Positions 26,630-34,648 of a stretch of 64,000 bases of DNA are shown here, one piece after another; the stretch's first letter is position 1; each line of letters begins with the position of its first letter. The stretch lies in NCBI RefSeq assembly GCF_000429005.1, contig NZ_AUBA01000003.1:124001-188000 (forward strand), written 5' to 3'. Made by a program: the position numbers and the translations under genes. The notes under the pieces were generated by a model. It was not told the origin of the DNA. It did not search any database and worked only from the letters and a program-made list of their open reading frames with translations. The stretch comes from Novosphingobium acidiphilum DSM 19966. Its GTDB lineage: Bacteria > Pseudomonadota > Alphaproteobacteria > Sphingomonadales > Sphingomonadaceae.

Positions 26630-27511
26630 TTACAGTCCTGCGCGGATCATCCAGTCGTGGAACAGCCGCACCGGGCGCGATTGCAGCGCGCGCGGGCGGC
26701 ACACGAACCAGTAGCTGTAGGGGCTGTCGACTTCGATGTCGTAGACGCGCGCCAGCCGCGAATCGTGGCTGCGCGTAAAATGGTCGTCGTGCATGATCGC
26801 GATGCCCAGGCCCTGCGCCGCGGCTTCCAGAATCAGCTGGCCCGAATCGAAATGATCGATGGCATGGGGTTCCAGGTTTTCGAGGTGGAGCGTGCGTTTC
26901 CACGCCTCAAAGCTCATCGGCAGGTCGTTGTGCACCAGGAACGTCTGCTTTGACAGCTTGTCGAGGTCGGGCCGGTCGCCCAGGCTGGCGGCCATTTCCT
27001 TGTTGGCAATGGCATAGACCCGGTTGTGATCGAGCCGTACCGCGTGCAGCGTCGCATCGGGCCCTTCGGACAGGATGATCGCCGCATCCAGCGTATCGCC
27101 CAGCTTGGTTTCGGCGGCGTGGCTGCTGTCGATGTCGATGTGAAGTTGCGGATGCAGCCGGCGCAGTTCGCCAAGGCGCGGAAACAGCCGCTGGCTGCCG
27201 AACAGCGGCAGCACGCCCAGCCGCAGCCGCATGCCCTTGCCGGTGTCGATCAGGCGGTCGATCCGGTCGGCCATTTCATCGATCAGCGGCGCAACCGCCT
27301 CGTACAGCACCTGGCCATCTTCGGTCAGTTTCAGCGCCTGGTGCTTGCGTTCGAACAGCGGCTTGCTGACGAATTCCTCAAGCGCACCCAGCCGCCGCGA
27401 CAGCGCCGAGGGGCTTAGCGCCAGTTCGGCCGCCGCCGTCTTGGCAGACCCGGCGCGCACGACGCGAATGAACGCTTCGAGCGATCGCAAGGGGGGCAGG
27501 CGGCGGATCAT
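26630..27511 (-). CDS. LysR-family transcriptional regulator
   Basis: A 293-residue regulator with an N-terminal winged helix-turn-helix (residues 5-64: LRSLEAFIRVVRAGSAKTAAAELALSPSALSRRLGALEE) and a periplasmic-binding-like effector domain. The effector domain resembles the GcvA/AmpR branch. Its ATG overlaps the corC stop by four bases, so it is translated as the last gene of the miaB-side operon rather than from its own divergent promoter, which is unusual for LysR genes. Its target cannot be deduced from a divergent neighbour. Confidence 0.9.
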   Translation of the reverse strand: MIRRLPPLRSLEAFIRVVRAGSAKTAAAELALSPSALSRRLGALEEFVSKPLFERKHQALKLTEDGQVLYEAVAPLIDEMADRIDRLIDTGKGMRLRLGVLPLFGSQRLFPRLGELRRLHPQLHIDIDSSHAAETKLGDTLDAAIILSEGPDATLHAVRLDHNRVYAIANKEMAASLGDRPDLDKLSKQTFLVHNDLPMSFEAWKRTLHLENLEPHAIDHFDSGQLILEAAAQGLGIAIMHDDHFTRSHDSRLARVYDIEVDSPYSYWFVCRPRALQSRPVRLFHDWMIRAGL

Positions 27512-28461
27512 GGTCGGATGGTCATTCCTGTATCTTTGTCGATGGAGTCGGGCGCATGCAGCCGCAGCCGGGTCAGGCGCCGTTCGTCCCCATCGGTCAC
27601 TTCGATCCGCCAGCCGCTGTCATGATCGAGAATGCGCCCCACCGGCGGCACTTCGCCCGCCAGCACCACGGCCAGCCCGCCGAGCGTATCCACATCCTCG
27701 TCGACGATGGCAAGCCGGGGATCCACCCTTTTTCCCACTTCGTCGAGTTCGGCGCGGGCATCGGCATCCCAGATCCCTTCGCTGACGCAATGGATCAGGT
27801 CGACCGGGGCATCATCGTGTTCGTCCTCGATCTCGCCGACGATTTCCTCGACCAGGTCTTCGAACGTGATGATCCCGTCGGTGCCCGAATATTCGTCGAT
27901 GACAATGGCCAGGTGGGTGCGGCTGGCGCGCATGTCGCCCAGCACATCCAGCGCGCCGCGGGCCTGCGGCACAAACAGCGGTTGACGCATCAGGCCCGAC
28001 CAGTCGCCGGGCGCGGTACCCCCGTGCAGGGCCATGTGCGCCACGATCGGGAACAGGTCCTTTACGTGCACCATGCCGATCACTTCATCGAGCGATTCGC
28101 CATAGATCGGCAGGCGGCTGTGGCCATGTTCGGCAAACGCGGCGATCAGTTCGGCAAAGCTGGCGCCCGCCGGCACCGCCACGATCTGCCCGCGCGGGAT
28201 GGCCACGTCGTCGGCGTCGTGTTCGCTGAAATGCAGCAGGTTGCGCAGCATCTGGCGTTCGAGCGGGACCAGATCGCCGCTGGTGTCGGTGGCGGTGCCC
28301 AGATCGCCTTCGTGTTCTGCGATTGCGTCTTCGATCTGTGCGCGCAGCGACTGATCGTGGTCGTTTCCACGGAACAGTGCCTTGACCATGCGCCACAGCG
28401 CGGGGCTACTGTCGCCTTCGCCCGAACGGTTTTCGCCGCCGGACCCGTTGCCCTCGGCCAC
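27508..28461 (-). CDS. corC: CorC/HlyC-type CBS-domain protein
   Basis: Cytoplasmic 317-residue protein with two CBS motifs (about residues 80-205, including AIVIDEYSGTDGIITFEDLVEEIVGEI) and the C-terminal CorC_HlyC transporter-associated domain (about 225-305). The family is implicated in magnesium/cobalt homeostasis; it lacks the membrane DUF21 part of full-length relatives. It starts with GTG at 28461, supported by AGGAGA eight bases upstream. It sits in the classical phoH-ybeY-corC order and overlaps the following lysR gene. Confidence 0.92.
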   Translation of the reverse strand: MAEGNGSGGENRSGEGDSSPALWRMVKALFRGNDHDQSLRAQIEDAIAEHEGDLGTATDTSGDLVPLERQMLRNLLHFSEHDADDVAIPRGQIVAVPAGASFAELIAAFAEHGHSRLPIYGESLDEVIGMVHVKDLFPIVAHMALHGGTAPGDWSGLMRQPLFVPQARGALDVLGDMRASRTHLAIVIDEYSGTDGIITFEDLVEEIVGEIEDEHDDAPVDLIHCVSEGIWDADARAELDEVGKRVDPRLAIVDEDVDTLGGLAVVLAGEVPPVGRILDHDSGWRIEVTDGDERRLTRLRLHAPDSIDKDTGMTIRP

Positions 28462-28522
28462 TTGATCGGTCTCCTGTTGCAGGCCCGGCGCGCGTACGTG
28501 CGTCGCCGATCGCCCCCTTCAG

Positions 28523-29020
28523 TCATGCATATGGGTCGGACAGGCCCAAAAGTGCAAGCGCCTTCCGCTCCAGGTCTTCCATTTCCTCGGCCTCGGCCTC
28601 GCCGGTCTCGTGATCGTATCCGGCCAGGTGCAGCAGACCGTGCACGATCAGATGGCTGGTATGCGCGGCCGGCGTAATGTTTTTTTCGGCCGCCTCGCGC
28701 AGGCAGACACCGTGCGCCAGGATCAGATCGCCCAGCATCGCCGGTGCCCCGGCATCGACCGCCGCGCGCAGCACCTCGTCGCGCGACAGCATCGGGAACG
28801 ACAACACATTGGTCGGTTTGTCCTTGGCGCGCCATTGCAGGTTCAGCGCGTGGACTTCGTCATCATCCGCCAGCACCAGGCTGACCAGCATGGTGTCATG
28901 CGCCAGTTCGGGGGCCACGGTGGCCGCCGCCTCGGCCGCGGCAGAGGCCAGCGTTTCCCAGTCGGTGGCATCGCCCCAGACCGGATCGATATCGAAATCG
29001 ATGCTCGGCGCGGCGGTCAT
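28523..29020 (-). CDS. ybeY: Endoribonuclease YbeY
   Basis: Metal-dependent RNase needed for 16S rRNA 3'-end maturation and ribosome quality control. The 165-residue protein has the zinc motif HGLLHLAGYDHE (H-x3-H-x5-H) and the conserved DEVHALNLQWRAKDKPTNVLSFP. The start at 29020 overlaps the phoH stop by four bases, and corC follows after 61 bases. Confidence 0.96.
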   Translation of the reverse strand: MTAAPSIDFDIDPVWGDATDWETLASAAAEAAATVAPELAHDTMLVSLVLADDDEVHALNLQWRAKDKPTNVLSFPMLSRDEVLRAAVDAGAPAMLGDLILAHGVCLREAAEKNITPAAHTSHLIVHGLLHLAGYDHETGEAEAEEMEDLERKALALLGLSDPYA

Positions 29021-30108
29021 GATGGCGTGTCTGCGCTGTCCTGGCCTTCATAGGCTTCGACAATGCGGCCCACGATCGGATGGCGCACGACATCGCCCAC
29101 GCCGAACCGCACGGTGCCGATCCCTTCGATCCCTTCCAGCCGGCGTACCGCATCGGCCAGCCCGCTGGCAGCAACGCCCCCGGGCAGATCGACCTGCCGC
29201 GGATCGCCGCACACCACCATGCGGCTGTTCTGGCCGAACCGGGTAAGAAACATCTTCATCTGCCCGACCGTGGTGTTCTGCGCTTCGTCGAGGATGACAA
29301 AGGCATCGGCCAGTGTGCGCCCGCGCATGAATGCGATCGGCGCGACCTCGATTTCGCCCGATGCCATGCGCCGTTCGACCTGTTCGGGCGGCATGCAATC
29401 ATACAGCGCGTCGTACAGCGGGCGCAGATAGGGATCGACCTTTTCCTTCATGTCGCCGGGCAGAAAGCCCAGCCGTTCGCCCGCCTCGACCGCGGGGCGC
29501 GACAGGATCAGCCGCTGGACCGATCCGCTCATCAATTGCGACACCGCCTGTGCCACCGCGAGATAGGTCTTGCCGGTGCCGGCCGGGCCCAGCGCAAAGA
29601 TCACATCATCGCGCACCAGCGCGCGCATGTAATCGATCTGCACTTTCGATCGCGGCGCGATGGTTTTCAGCCGGGTGCGGATCAGGATCGGCGGGGCGGC
29701 CATCGGCGCGCCGGTAATAATGCCCTCAAGCGTGGGTTCGTTCGACATCGCGATCAGCGAATCGACCGTGCCCGCATCGATTTCCTGCCCCGACAGGATG
29801 CGTTGATACATCCCGCGCAGCACATCGCGCGCGCGCGCCACCGTTTCGACCGGGCCTTCGACCAGCGCCTTGTTGCCGCGCGCCGAAATATACACGCCCA
29901 GCCGGTTTTCGATCAGCACGAGATTGGTGTCAAATTGACCAAACAGGGCGCCCAGTACCGACTGTTCGTCGAATTCTATCTCTATCCGGGCACGGCGATT
30001 GGCTTCGCCGCGATGGGTGCCCTCGTGCGTGGCACCATAATGGCCTGTGGGCTCGCCACGGGTATCGCGATGCGCCACGGTCGTGGCGCGGGGGAATTTA
30101 CGGGCCAT
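29017..30108 (-). CDS. phoH: PhoH-family ATPase
   Basis: Cytoplasmic P-loop ATPase, functionally linked to YbeY and RNA metabolism. The 363-residue protein has an N-terminal KH-like region, Walker A at residues 174-181 (GPAGTGKT) and Walker B-like FVILDEAQNTT, followed by the typical RMVVCGDPRQVDLP. The start at 30108 has GGGAGA nine bases upstream; upstream codons to 30162 are excluded. Overlaps ybeY by four bases. Confidence 0.95.
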   Translation of the reverse strand: MARKFPRATTVAHRDTRGEPTGHYGATHEGTHRGEANRRARIEIEFDEQSVLGALFGQFDTNLVLIENRLGVYISARGNKALVEGPVETVARARDVLRGMYQRILSGQEIDAGTVDSLIAMSNEPTLEGIITGAPMAAPPILIRTRLKTIAPRSKVQIDYMRALVRDDVIFALGPAGTGKTYLAVAQAVSQLMSGSVQRLILSRPAVEAGERLGFLPGDMKEKVDPYLRPLYDALYDCMPPEQVERRMASGEIEVAPIAFMRGRTLADAFVILDEAQNTTVGQMKMFLTRFGQNSRMVVCGDPRQVDLPGGVAASGLADAVRRLEGIEGIGTVRFGVGDVVRHPIVGRIVEAYEGQDSADTPS

Positions 30109-30298
30109 GCGTCTCCCTTGCTTCGGTGCCCCCCAGATTATGCCGCTGTGTGGCATGCGCAAGACAGCTGGCCGTTATTTCTGGTGGACCCATGGCGATT
30201 TGCACAACCTGTTGTCGCAATGGCAACGCTTGCCTCGCTGTCGCGGCGTTGCGACAAAGCTGAATCATCGGTGATTGCATCGCGTGGTGACGGTTAAT

Positions 30299-30382
30299 GC
30301 AGAACCTGTCATGAGGTTAACGGTGCCGGCACCATCCCTCAAAACCTGGGCCGGCACCTTTGCAATCAGGAGGATACCGATC
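30299..30382 (+). promoter_or_regulatory. Structured leader of the His-rich peptide gene
   Basis: Upstream of the His-rich gene lie a short hairpin (AACCT/AGGTT around 30303-30317) and a strong nine-base perfect stem GGTGCCGGC/GCCGGCACC (30322-30330 and 30350-30358, 19-base loop) followed by CTTTGC and then the ribosome-binding site AGGAGG at 30368-30373. The stem plus short T-run resembles an attenuator or a protective 5' hairpin. No known riboswitch class is recognised. The rest of the 274-base gap to phoH shows only likely promoter sequence. Confidence 0.45.
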
Positions 30383-30511
30383 ATGCGCAAGGCACTTCTT
30401 TCGATCGTCGCCGTCGCGGTGGCTGCGGCCGCTCTGGCCCCGACAATGGCCAATGCCCGCGGCTGGCATCACCACCACCACCACTGGCATCACCACCATC
30501 ACCGCATGTGA
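30383..30511 (+). CDS. His-rich small exported peptide
   Basis: A 42-residue protein: a signal peptide (MRKALLSIVAVAVAAAALAPTMANA, cut after about residue 25) and a 17-residue mature tail of Arg-Gly-Trp, six His, Trp, five His, Arg-Met. Eleven of 17 mature residues are His. An AGGAGG site 10 bases before the ATG makes translation likely. A periplasmic metal (zinc, nickel, copper) buffer or chaperone is the natural guess but nothing else proves it. It lies opposite to and between miaB and phoH. The upstream frame from 30275 has no similarity and is excluded. Confidence 0.72.
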   Translation: MRKALLSIVAVAVAAAALAPTMANARGWHHHHHHWHHHHHRM

Positions 30512-30532
30512 TCGGTCGTGGGGGGCGGCGGG

Positions 30533-31855
30533 TCAGCCGACCCGTCGCCCTGCCAGCGAATTGGGGCCCGCCTCGATCAGGTCAACCTCGACCAGATCGC
30601 CGATCGCGGCCTGATCGGTGAAATGCACCGATTGCAGCCAGGGTGATTTGCCCAGCCATTGTCCGTCCTGGCGTCCGCGCCGTTCGACCAGCACCGTGCA
30701 GCGCCGCCCGACCGTGGACCGGTTGAAGGCCAGTTGATCGCGGTTGATACGTGCCTGCAGGCGTTGCAGGCGATCATCCATCACCTCTGCGGCGATCTGT
30801 CCGTCCATATCGGCCGCAGGCGTGCCGGGGCGTGCCGAATATTTGAAACTGAACGCCTGGGCATAGCCGGCGGCATCGATCAGCGACAAAGTGTCGGCAA
30901 ATTCCGCATCGGTCTCGCCCGGAAACCCGACAATGAAATCGCCCGACAACGCAATATCGGGGCAGCTCCGGCGCACGCGATCAAGCAGTTTCAGATAACT
31001 TTCTGCCGTGTGGCTGCGGTTCATCGCCTTGAGCACGCGATCGTTGCCCGATTGCACCGGCAGATGCAGAAACGGCATCAGCTTGGGATTGTCGCCATGC
31101 GCCGCGATCAGCGCGTCGTCCATGTCGGCCGGGTGGCTGGTGGTATAACGGATCCGCGCCAGATCGGGCAATTTGGCCAGCGCCTGCGCAAGGCCTGCCA
31201 GCCCGACCGGCTGACCGGCGGCATTTTCACCGCGCCAGGCGTTAACGTTCTGGCCCAGCAGCGTGATTTCGCGCGCGCCACCTTCGACCAGCGCGCGCGC
31301 CTCGTCGATAAGATCGGCAAAGGGCCGCGAAATTTCTGCGCCGCGCGTATAGGGCACCACGCAATAGGTGCAGAATTTGTCGCAGCCTTCCTGGATGGTC
31401 AGGAACGCCGAAGGGCCCGACTTGCGCCGACGCGGCAGGGCGGCAAATTTCGCCTCTGCCGGCATGTCGGTTTCGGTCTCGCGCCCGCCGGCTGCGGCGG
31501 CTGCGACCATTTCGGGCAGGCGGTGATAGGCCTGCGGACCGACGACCACGCGCACCGATGGCGCCCGCGCCATGATTTCCGCGCCTTCGGCCTGTGCCAC
31601 GCACCCCGCCACCGCGATCAGCGGCGTCGTGCCATCGTCGCGCCGCAACCGGCCGATATCCGAATAGACCTTTTCGGTGGCACGTTCGCGGATATGGCAC
31701 GTGTTGAGCACGACCAGATCGGCATCTTCGCGCGCGTCGCTGGCCTGCATGCCTTGCGCGGTCAGCAATTCGGCCATGCGTTCGCCGTCATAGACGTTCA
31801 TCTGGCAGCCGAAGCTTTTGACGTGAAAGGTACGGGGGGGATTGGTCGCGGACAT
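30533..31855 (-). CDS. miaB: tRNA-2-methylthio-N6-dimethylallyladenosine synthase
   Basis: Radical-SAM methylthiotransferase that makes ms2i6A37 in tRNAs reading UNN codons. The 440-residue protein has the N-terminal cluster cysteines (KSFGCQMNVYD, NTCHIRERA, GCVAQAEG), the radical-SAM C-x3-C-x2-C in EGCDKFCTYCVVPYTRG, and a C-terminal TRAM domain. It heads the miaB-phoH-ybeY-corC group, although the opposite-strand His-rich gene and a 424-base interval separate it from phoH, so it may have its own terminator. Confidence 0.96.
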   Translation of the reverse strand: MSATNPPRTFHVKSFGCQMNVYDGERMAELLTAQGMQASDAREDADLVVLNTCHIRERATEKVYSDIGRLRRDDGTTPLIAVAGCVAQAEGAEIMARAPSVRVVVGPQAYHRLPEMVAAAAAGGRETETDMPAEAKFAALPRRRKSGPSAFLTIQEGCDKFCTYCVVPYTRGAEISRPFADLIDEARALVEGGAREITLLGQNVNAWRGENAAGQPVGLAGLAQALAKLPDLARIRYTTSHPADMDDALIAAHGDNPKLMPFLHLPVQSGNDRVLKAMNRSHTAESYLKLLDRVRRSCPDIALSGDFIVGFPGETDAEFADTLSLIDAAGYAQAFSFKYSARPGTPAADMDGQIAAEVMDDRLQRLQARINRDQLAFNRSTVGRRCTVLVERRGRQDGQWLGKSPWLQSVHFTDQAAIGDLVEVDLIEAGPNSLAGRRVG

Positions 31856-32100
31856 AGTCGGCGCCGCTTAGCCGATGTCGTTTGCAAATACCACAGTGGC
31901 GGCGATAGGTGCCAGGCTTGGCCGTTGCCTGCGCAGGTCTTGGGCGCGCGCGGTGGTGCCATTGCGGGCGTTTACGTACCATCCGATAGCGTTGCGTGTA
32001 CCATGCTCGTTGAGGGCCTCGCCATATTCCGGCTCTATTGCGGTTGCATCCTGATACGCCGACGATTGCGAACGGCGTCATGCCAAAGTTGGAAACCGGA

Positions 32101-32481
32101 ATGAACGCCCAAGCGATCATTGATGAAGTCAACAGCGCGATCGGCGCGCACGGAATGTGGAAAATGCGGCTGCGCACGGCGATTATGTCGGGGCAATGCG
32201 AAATCACGGCCGCGCATGCCTGCCGTGACGACAAATGCGCATTCGGAACGTGGATCTATGGCCCTTCGCTTGACGCGCAAGTGCGGGCAGGCGTTCCCTA
32301 CCAGGTCATCAAGCGTCTTCATGCCGAATTCCACCAGACCGCAGGCGGCGTGCTTGCCCAGGTCGAGCGCGGCAACATGGCGGATGCAAAAGCGACGATG
32401 GATGGCGAATTTGCGGACCGTTCGGAAAAACTGGTGCGCGCACTGACCAAGTGGAAAGGCGAACTCGTGCGCTTGCGCTGA
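32101..32481 (+). CDS. Stand-alone chemoreceptor zinc-binding (CZB) domain protein
   Basis: A 126-residue soluble protein that is almost only a CZB domain. The zinc ligands are visible with canonical order: His 17 (IGAHGMWKMRLRTAI), Cys 46 (DDKCAFGTWIYGP) and His 74/His 78 (LHAEFHQTAG). CZB domains regulate chemoreceptors and diguanylate cyclases through zinc; stand-alone forms probably act in trans. ATGs at 32080 and 32101 are possible; I prefer 32101. The nearest chemoreceptor is 15 kb away and has no CZB domain. No signal peptide or membrane segment. Confidence 0.83.
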   Translation: MNAQAIIDEVNSAIGAHGMWKMRLRTAIMSGQCEITAAHACRDDKCAFGTWIYGPSLDAQVRAGVPYQVIKRLHAEFHQTAGGVLAQVERGNMADAKATMDGEFADRSEKLVRALTKWKGELVRLR

Positions 32482-32532
32482 GCGCGCCAAGGCGGCCCGG
32501 CCTTGGCACATTGCCGCGAAAACCGTTGGCCC

Positions 32533-33393
32533 TTATGCCGCCCTGTTGCTGGGCGGCACATACCCGATCTGCCCAACGGCGTGCGCAAACGGGCGCAGCG
32601 GTTTGCCAAGCCGAGCTTCGAGTGCGGGCACGATGCGCGCGCGGGCTTCGGCGGCGATGGCTTTGCGGCCGACGTAATCGCGCGGGTCAAAGGGTTCCAG
32701 AAAGAACACGTCCAGTGTGAACGTGCCGCGGCGTGACATGATGCGCTTGGCGTTGTCCACCCCGGATTCGGTGCCGATCCAGCCGATCCATTCGCCGATG
32801 TCGGCGCCGTAATCCAGCGCCACCGGCTGGACCAGCACGCCCGGTGGCGGCGGTTCGAGCACGCGCAGCATCGAGGTCTTGAACGGCAGCAAGGAATGGC
32901 CGTCGGTGGTGGTGCCTTCGGGAAAGACCGTCACGGCCCAATTGTCGGCCAGCGCTTCGCGCAGACGGTTGATCTGGTCGGCCACGCCCAGCCGGTCTTC
33001 GCGGCTGACGAACACGGTGCGGTTGATCCGCGCGAGCCAGCCGACCAGCGGCGCCACGCCCAGTTCCGCCTTGGCCACAAACGCTGTGCCGCTGGCTCCG
33101 CCCAGTGCCAGGATATCGACCCACGACAGGTGGTTGGCAATATAGAACACGTCGCGCTTCAGCGGCACGCCGTGCACCCGCAAGCGCACCCCGCACAGCC
33201 GGCAGGCAATCCGCAGGAACAGTTTGGGAAACGGCGATCCGTAATGCACCGTGCGATAGGCATAGTGCAGCGGCACGCACATCAGCAGCGTGATGACCAG
33301 GCCCAGCGCGCGCAGCCACAGGCGCATCCAGCCGGCCCAGGTAACGGCCTCGCCCCGGCCGGGGCCGATCGGGCGCGGCTTATGCTCAAGCAT
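32533..33393 (-). CDS. plsC: 1-acyl-sn-glycerol-3-phosphate acyltransferase (PlsC family)
   Basis: Inner-membrane enzyme making phosphatidic acid, or an acyltransferase of the same fold acting on ornithine or other lipids. The 286-residue protein has an N-terminal transmembrane helix (about 20-45), the catalytic HX4D as NHLSWVD, the TVFVSRED block and the FPEGTTTDG motif. The ATG at 33393 overlaps the fur stop by eight bases, so it is coupled to fur. An open frame further upstream lies inside fur and is excluded. Confidence 0.88.
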   Translation of the reverse strand: MLEHKPRPIGPGRGEAVTWAGWMRLWLRALGLVITLLMCVPLHYAYRTVHYGSPFPKLFLRIACRLCGVRLRVHGVPLKRDVFYIANHLSWVDILALGGASGTAFVAKAELGVAPLVGWLARINRTVFVSREDRLGVADQINRLREALADNWAVTVFPEGTTTDGHSLLPFKTSMLRVLEPPPPGVLVQPVALDYGADIGEWIGWIGTESGVDNAKRIMSRRGTFTLDVFFLEPFDPRDYVGRKAIAAEARARIVPALEARLGKPLRPFAHAVGQIGYVPPSNRAA

Positions 33394-33808
33394 CGCGGTC
33401 AAGTTTGACACCGTAAAGCTCCATGCGGTGATCGACCAGGCGATAGCCCAGCTTTTCGGCAATCTGGCGCTGCAGCGCCTCAAGCTCGGGATCGACAAAT
33501 TCGATCACTTTGCCCGTTTCGACATCGATCAGGTGGTCGTGATGCGCCTCTGGCGTGGCTTCGTAACGGGCGCGGCCATCGCCAAAGTCGTGACGGTCAA
33601 GAATGCCTGCCTCTTCAAACAGGCGCACGGTGCGATAGACCGTGGCAATCGATATGCGCGGATCGCGCGCGGCGGCGCGTTCGTGCAGTTTCTCCACATC
33701 GGGGTGGTCTTCGCTTTCGGACAGGACCTGGGCAATCACCCGGCGCTGTTCGGTTATGCGCAATCCCCGCTCGGCGCAGAGGGCTTCGATATCGATGGGC
33801 TGGTGCAC
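33386..33808 (-). CDS. fur: Fur-family metalloregulator
   Basis: A 140-residue Fur-fold repressor: N-terminal winged helix (residues 8-85, RISIATVYRTVRLFEEAGIL as recognition region) and a metal/dimer domain with HHDHLIDVETGKVIEFVDPELE. The two CxxC structural-zinc sites of E. coli Fur are absent (HLIDVETG replaces HLICLDCG), as in alphaproteobacterial Fur/Mur. Sensing of iron or manganese cannot be distinguished here. It overlaps plsC by eight bases. About 195 bases with a strong hairpin separate it from mucR. Confidence 0.92.
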   Translation of the reverse strand: MHQPIDIEALCAERGLRITEQRRVIAQVLSESEDHPDVEKLHERAAARDPRISIATVYRTVRLFEEAGILDRHDFGDGRARYEATPEAHHDHLIDVETGKVIEFVDPELEALQRQIAEKLGYRLVDHRMELYGVKLDRDA

Positions 33809-33933
33809 GTCTGTTCCGGAAAAATCGCGATGCCCAATGATAGGCTGTCAGGCAAAGACTGCAACCGCGCGTTCACTGCCTGGCTTGAAAGGCGCCTGGC
33901 GCTTTTGCCACAGACCCTCAGGTCGATACGAAG

Positions 33934-33978
33934 AGCCCGCGCTGCCGGGATGGACCATGCCATCCGGCCGCGCGGGCT
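33934..33978 (-). terminator. Long hairpin terminator of mucR
   Basis: Outer arms AGCCCGCGC/GCGCGGGCT (33934-33942, 33970-33978) continue into an inner GCC(G)GG-ATGG/CCATCCGGC pairing with one bulged base, giving a stem of about 18 bp over 45 bases. On the minus strand it is 26 bases after the mucR stop and is followed by TCTTCG; on the plus strand it is followed by TTT. Confidence 0.7.
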
Positions 33979-34003
33979 TTCATACCCCAAACGGGATGTG
34001 CGA

Positions 34004-34447
34004 TCAGGCCGCCGAGGCTTTGGCGCGGCCGCGCTTGGGCGCAGGCTTGCGGCCAAGGCCGATCTTCTTGGCCAGTTCGCGGCGCTTTTCGGCATAAGCC
34101 GGCGCAACCATCGGATAGTCCGCAGGCAGGTTCCAGCGTGCGCGATACTGTTCCGGGGTCAGGTTGTAGCGGGTGGCCAGGTGCCGCTTGAGCATCTTCA
34201 GCTTCTTGCCGTCTTCCAGGCAGACGATGTGATCGTTCTTGATCGAAGAACGGATCGACACAGCCGGTTCCGGCATGGGTTCGGCCTGCGGTTCGGCGGG
34301 CTTCAGCCCGGCAAGCGCGGTGTAGACATTGCTGATCAACGTGCCCAGATCGCCCACGGCGACGCTGTTGTTGCTGACATGTGCAGCGACGATATCAGAG
34401 GTGAGCGTGATCAGCGTCTCGCGCAGATCGTTTTCAATTTCAGACAT
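34004..34447 (-). CDS. mucR: Ros/MucR-family transcriptional regulator
   Basis: A 147-residue H-NS-like/zinc-finger global regulator of alphaproteobacteria. The N-terminal half holds the oligomerisation helix; the DNA-binding part is NDHIVCLEDGKKLKMLKRHL then TRYNLTPEQYRARWNLPADYPMVAPAYA and a basic Arg/Lys/Ala-rich tail. The first two ligand positions are Cys 76 and Asp 79 and the first His is 89; where Ros has further histidines this protein has Arg 93 and Tyr 94, so the zinc finger may be incomplete. It is followed by a terminator and preceded by a low-GC region of about 200 bases. Confidence 0.93.
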   Translation of the reverse strand: MSEIENDLRETLITLTSDIVAAHVSNNSVAVGDLGTLISNVYTALAGLKPAEPQAEPMPEPAVSIRSSIKNDHIVCLEDGKKLKMLKRHLATRYNLTPEQYRARWNLPADYPMVAPAYAEKRRELAKKIGLGRKPAPKRGRAKASAA

Positions 34448-34648
34448 TGCGAACCGACCTTCTTTACTGTTGAACCGTTTGTGTTATGGTCAACCATTTG
34501 AAATTATTGATTTTTTCGCCGATCAGATAAATCGACTCTCCCGCCGGATAAAAACCGTATAGACCGACAGGGATAATACACAATCATTCTTGATCTCTGC
34601 AATGGAAAAATCAGGAATTTTCCAACCAAAACCGATTTTTACAAGGAT
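34448..34648. promoter_or_regulatory. AT-rich intergenic region upstream of mucR
   Basis: A 200-base interval that is clearly AT-rich compared with the rest of the window, with runs such as GATTTTTTCGCC and ATAAAAACC. It lies between rimI (whose 3' end is at 34649) and the mucR start. MucR-type proteins bind AT-rich sites and commonly regulate their own genes, so autoregulation is plausible. No coding frame or specific operator is recognised. Confidence 0.4.

Noticed and set aside
33386..33498. Upstream extension of plsC inside fur
   Set aside because: The added residues overlap fur in another frame and the membrane helix follows the ATG at 33393.
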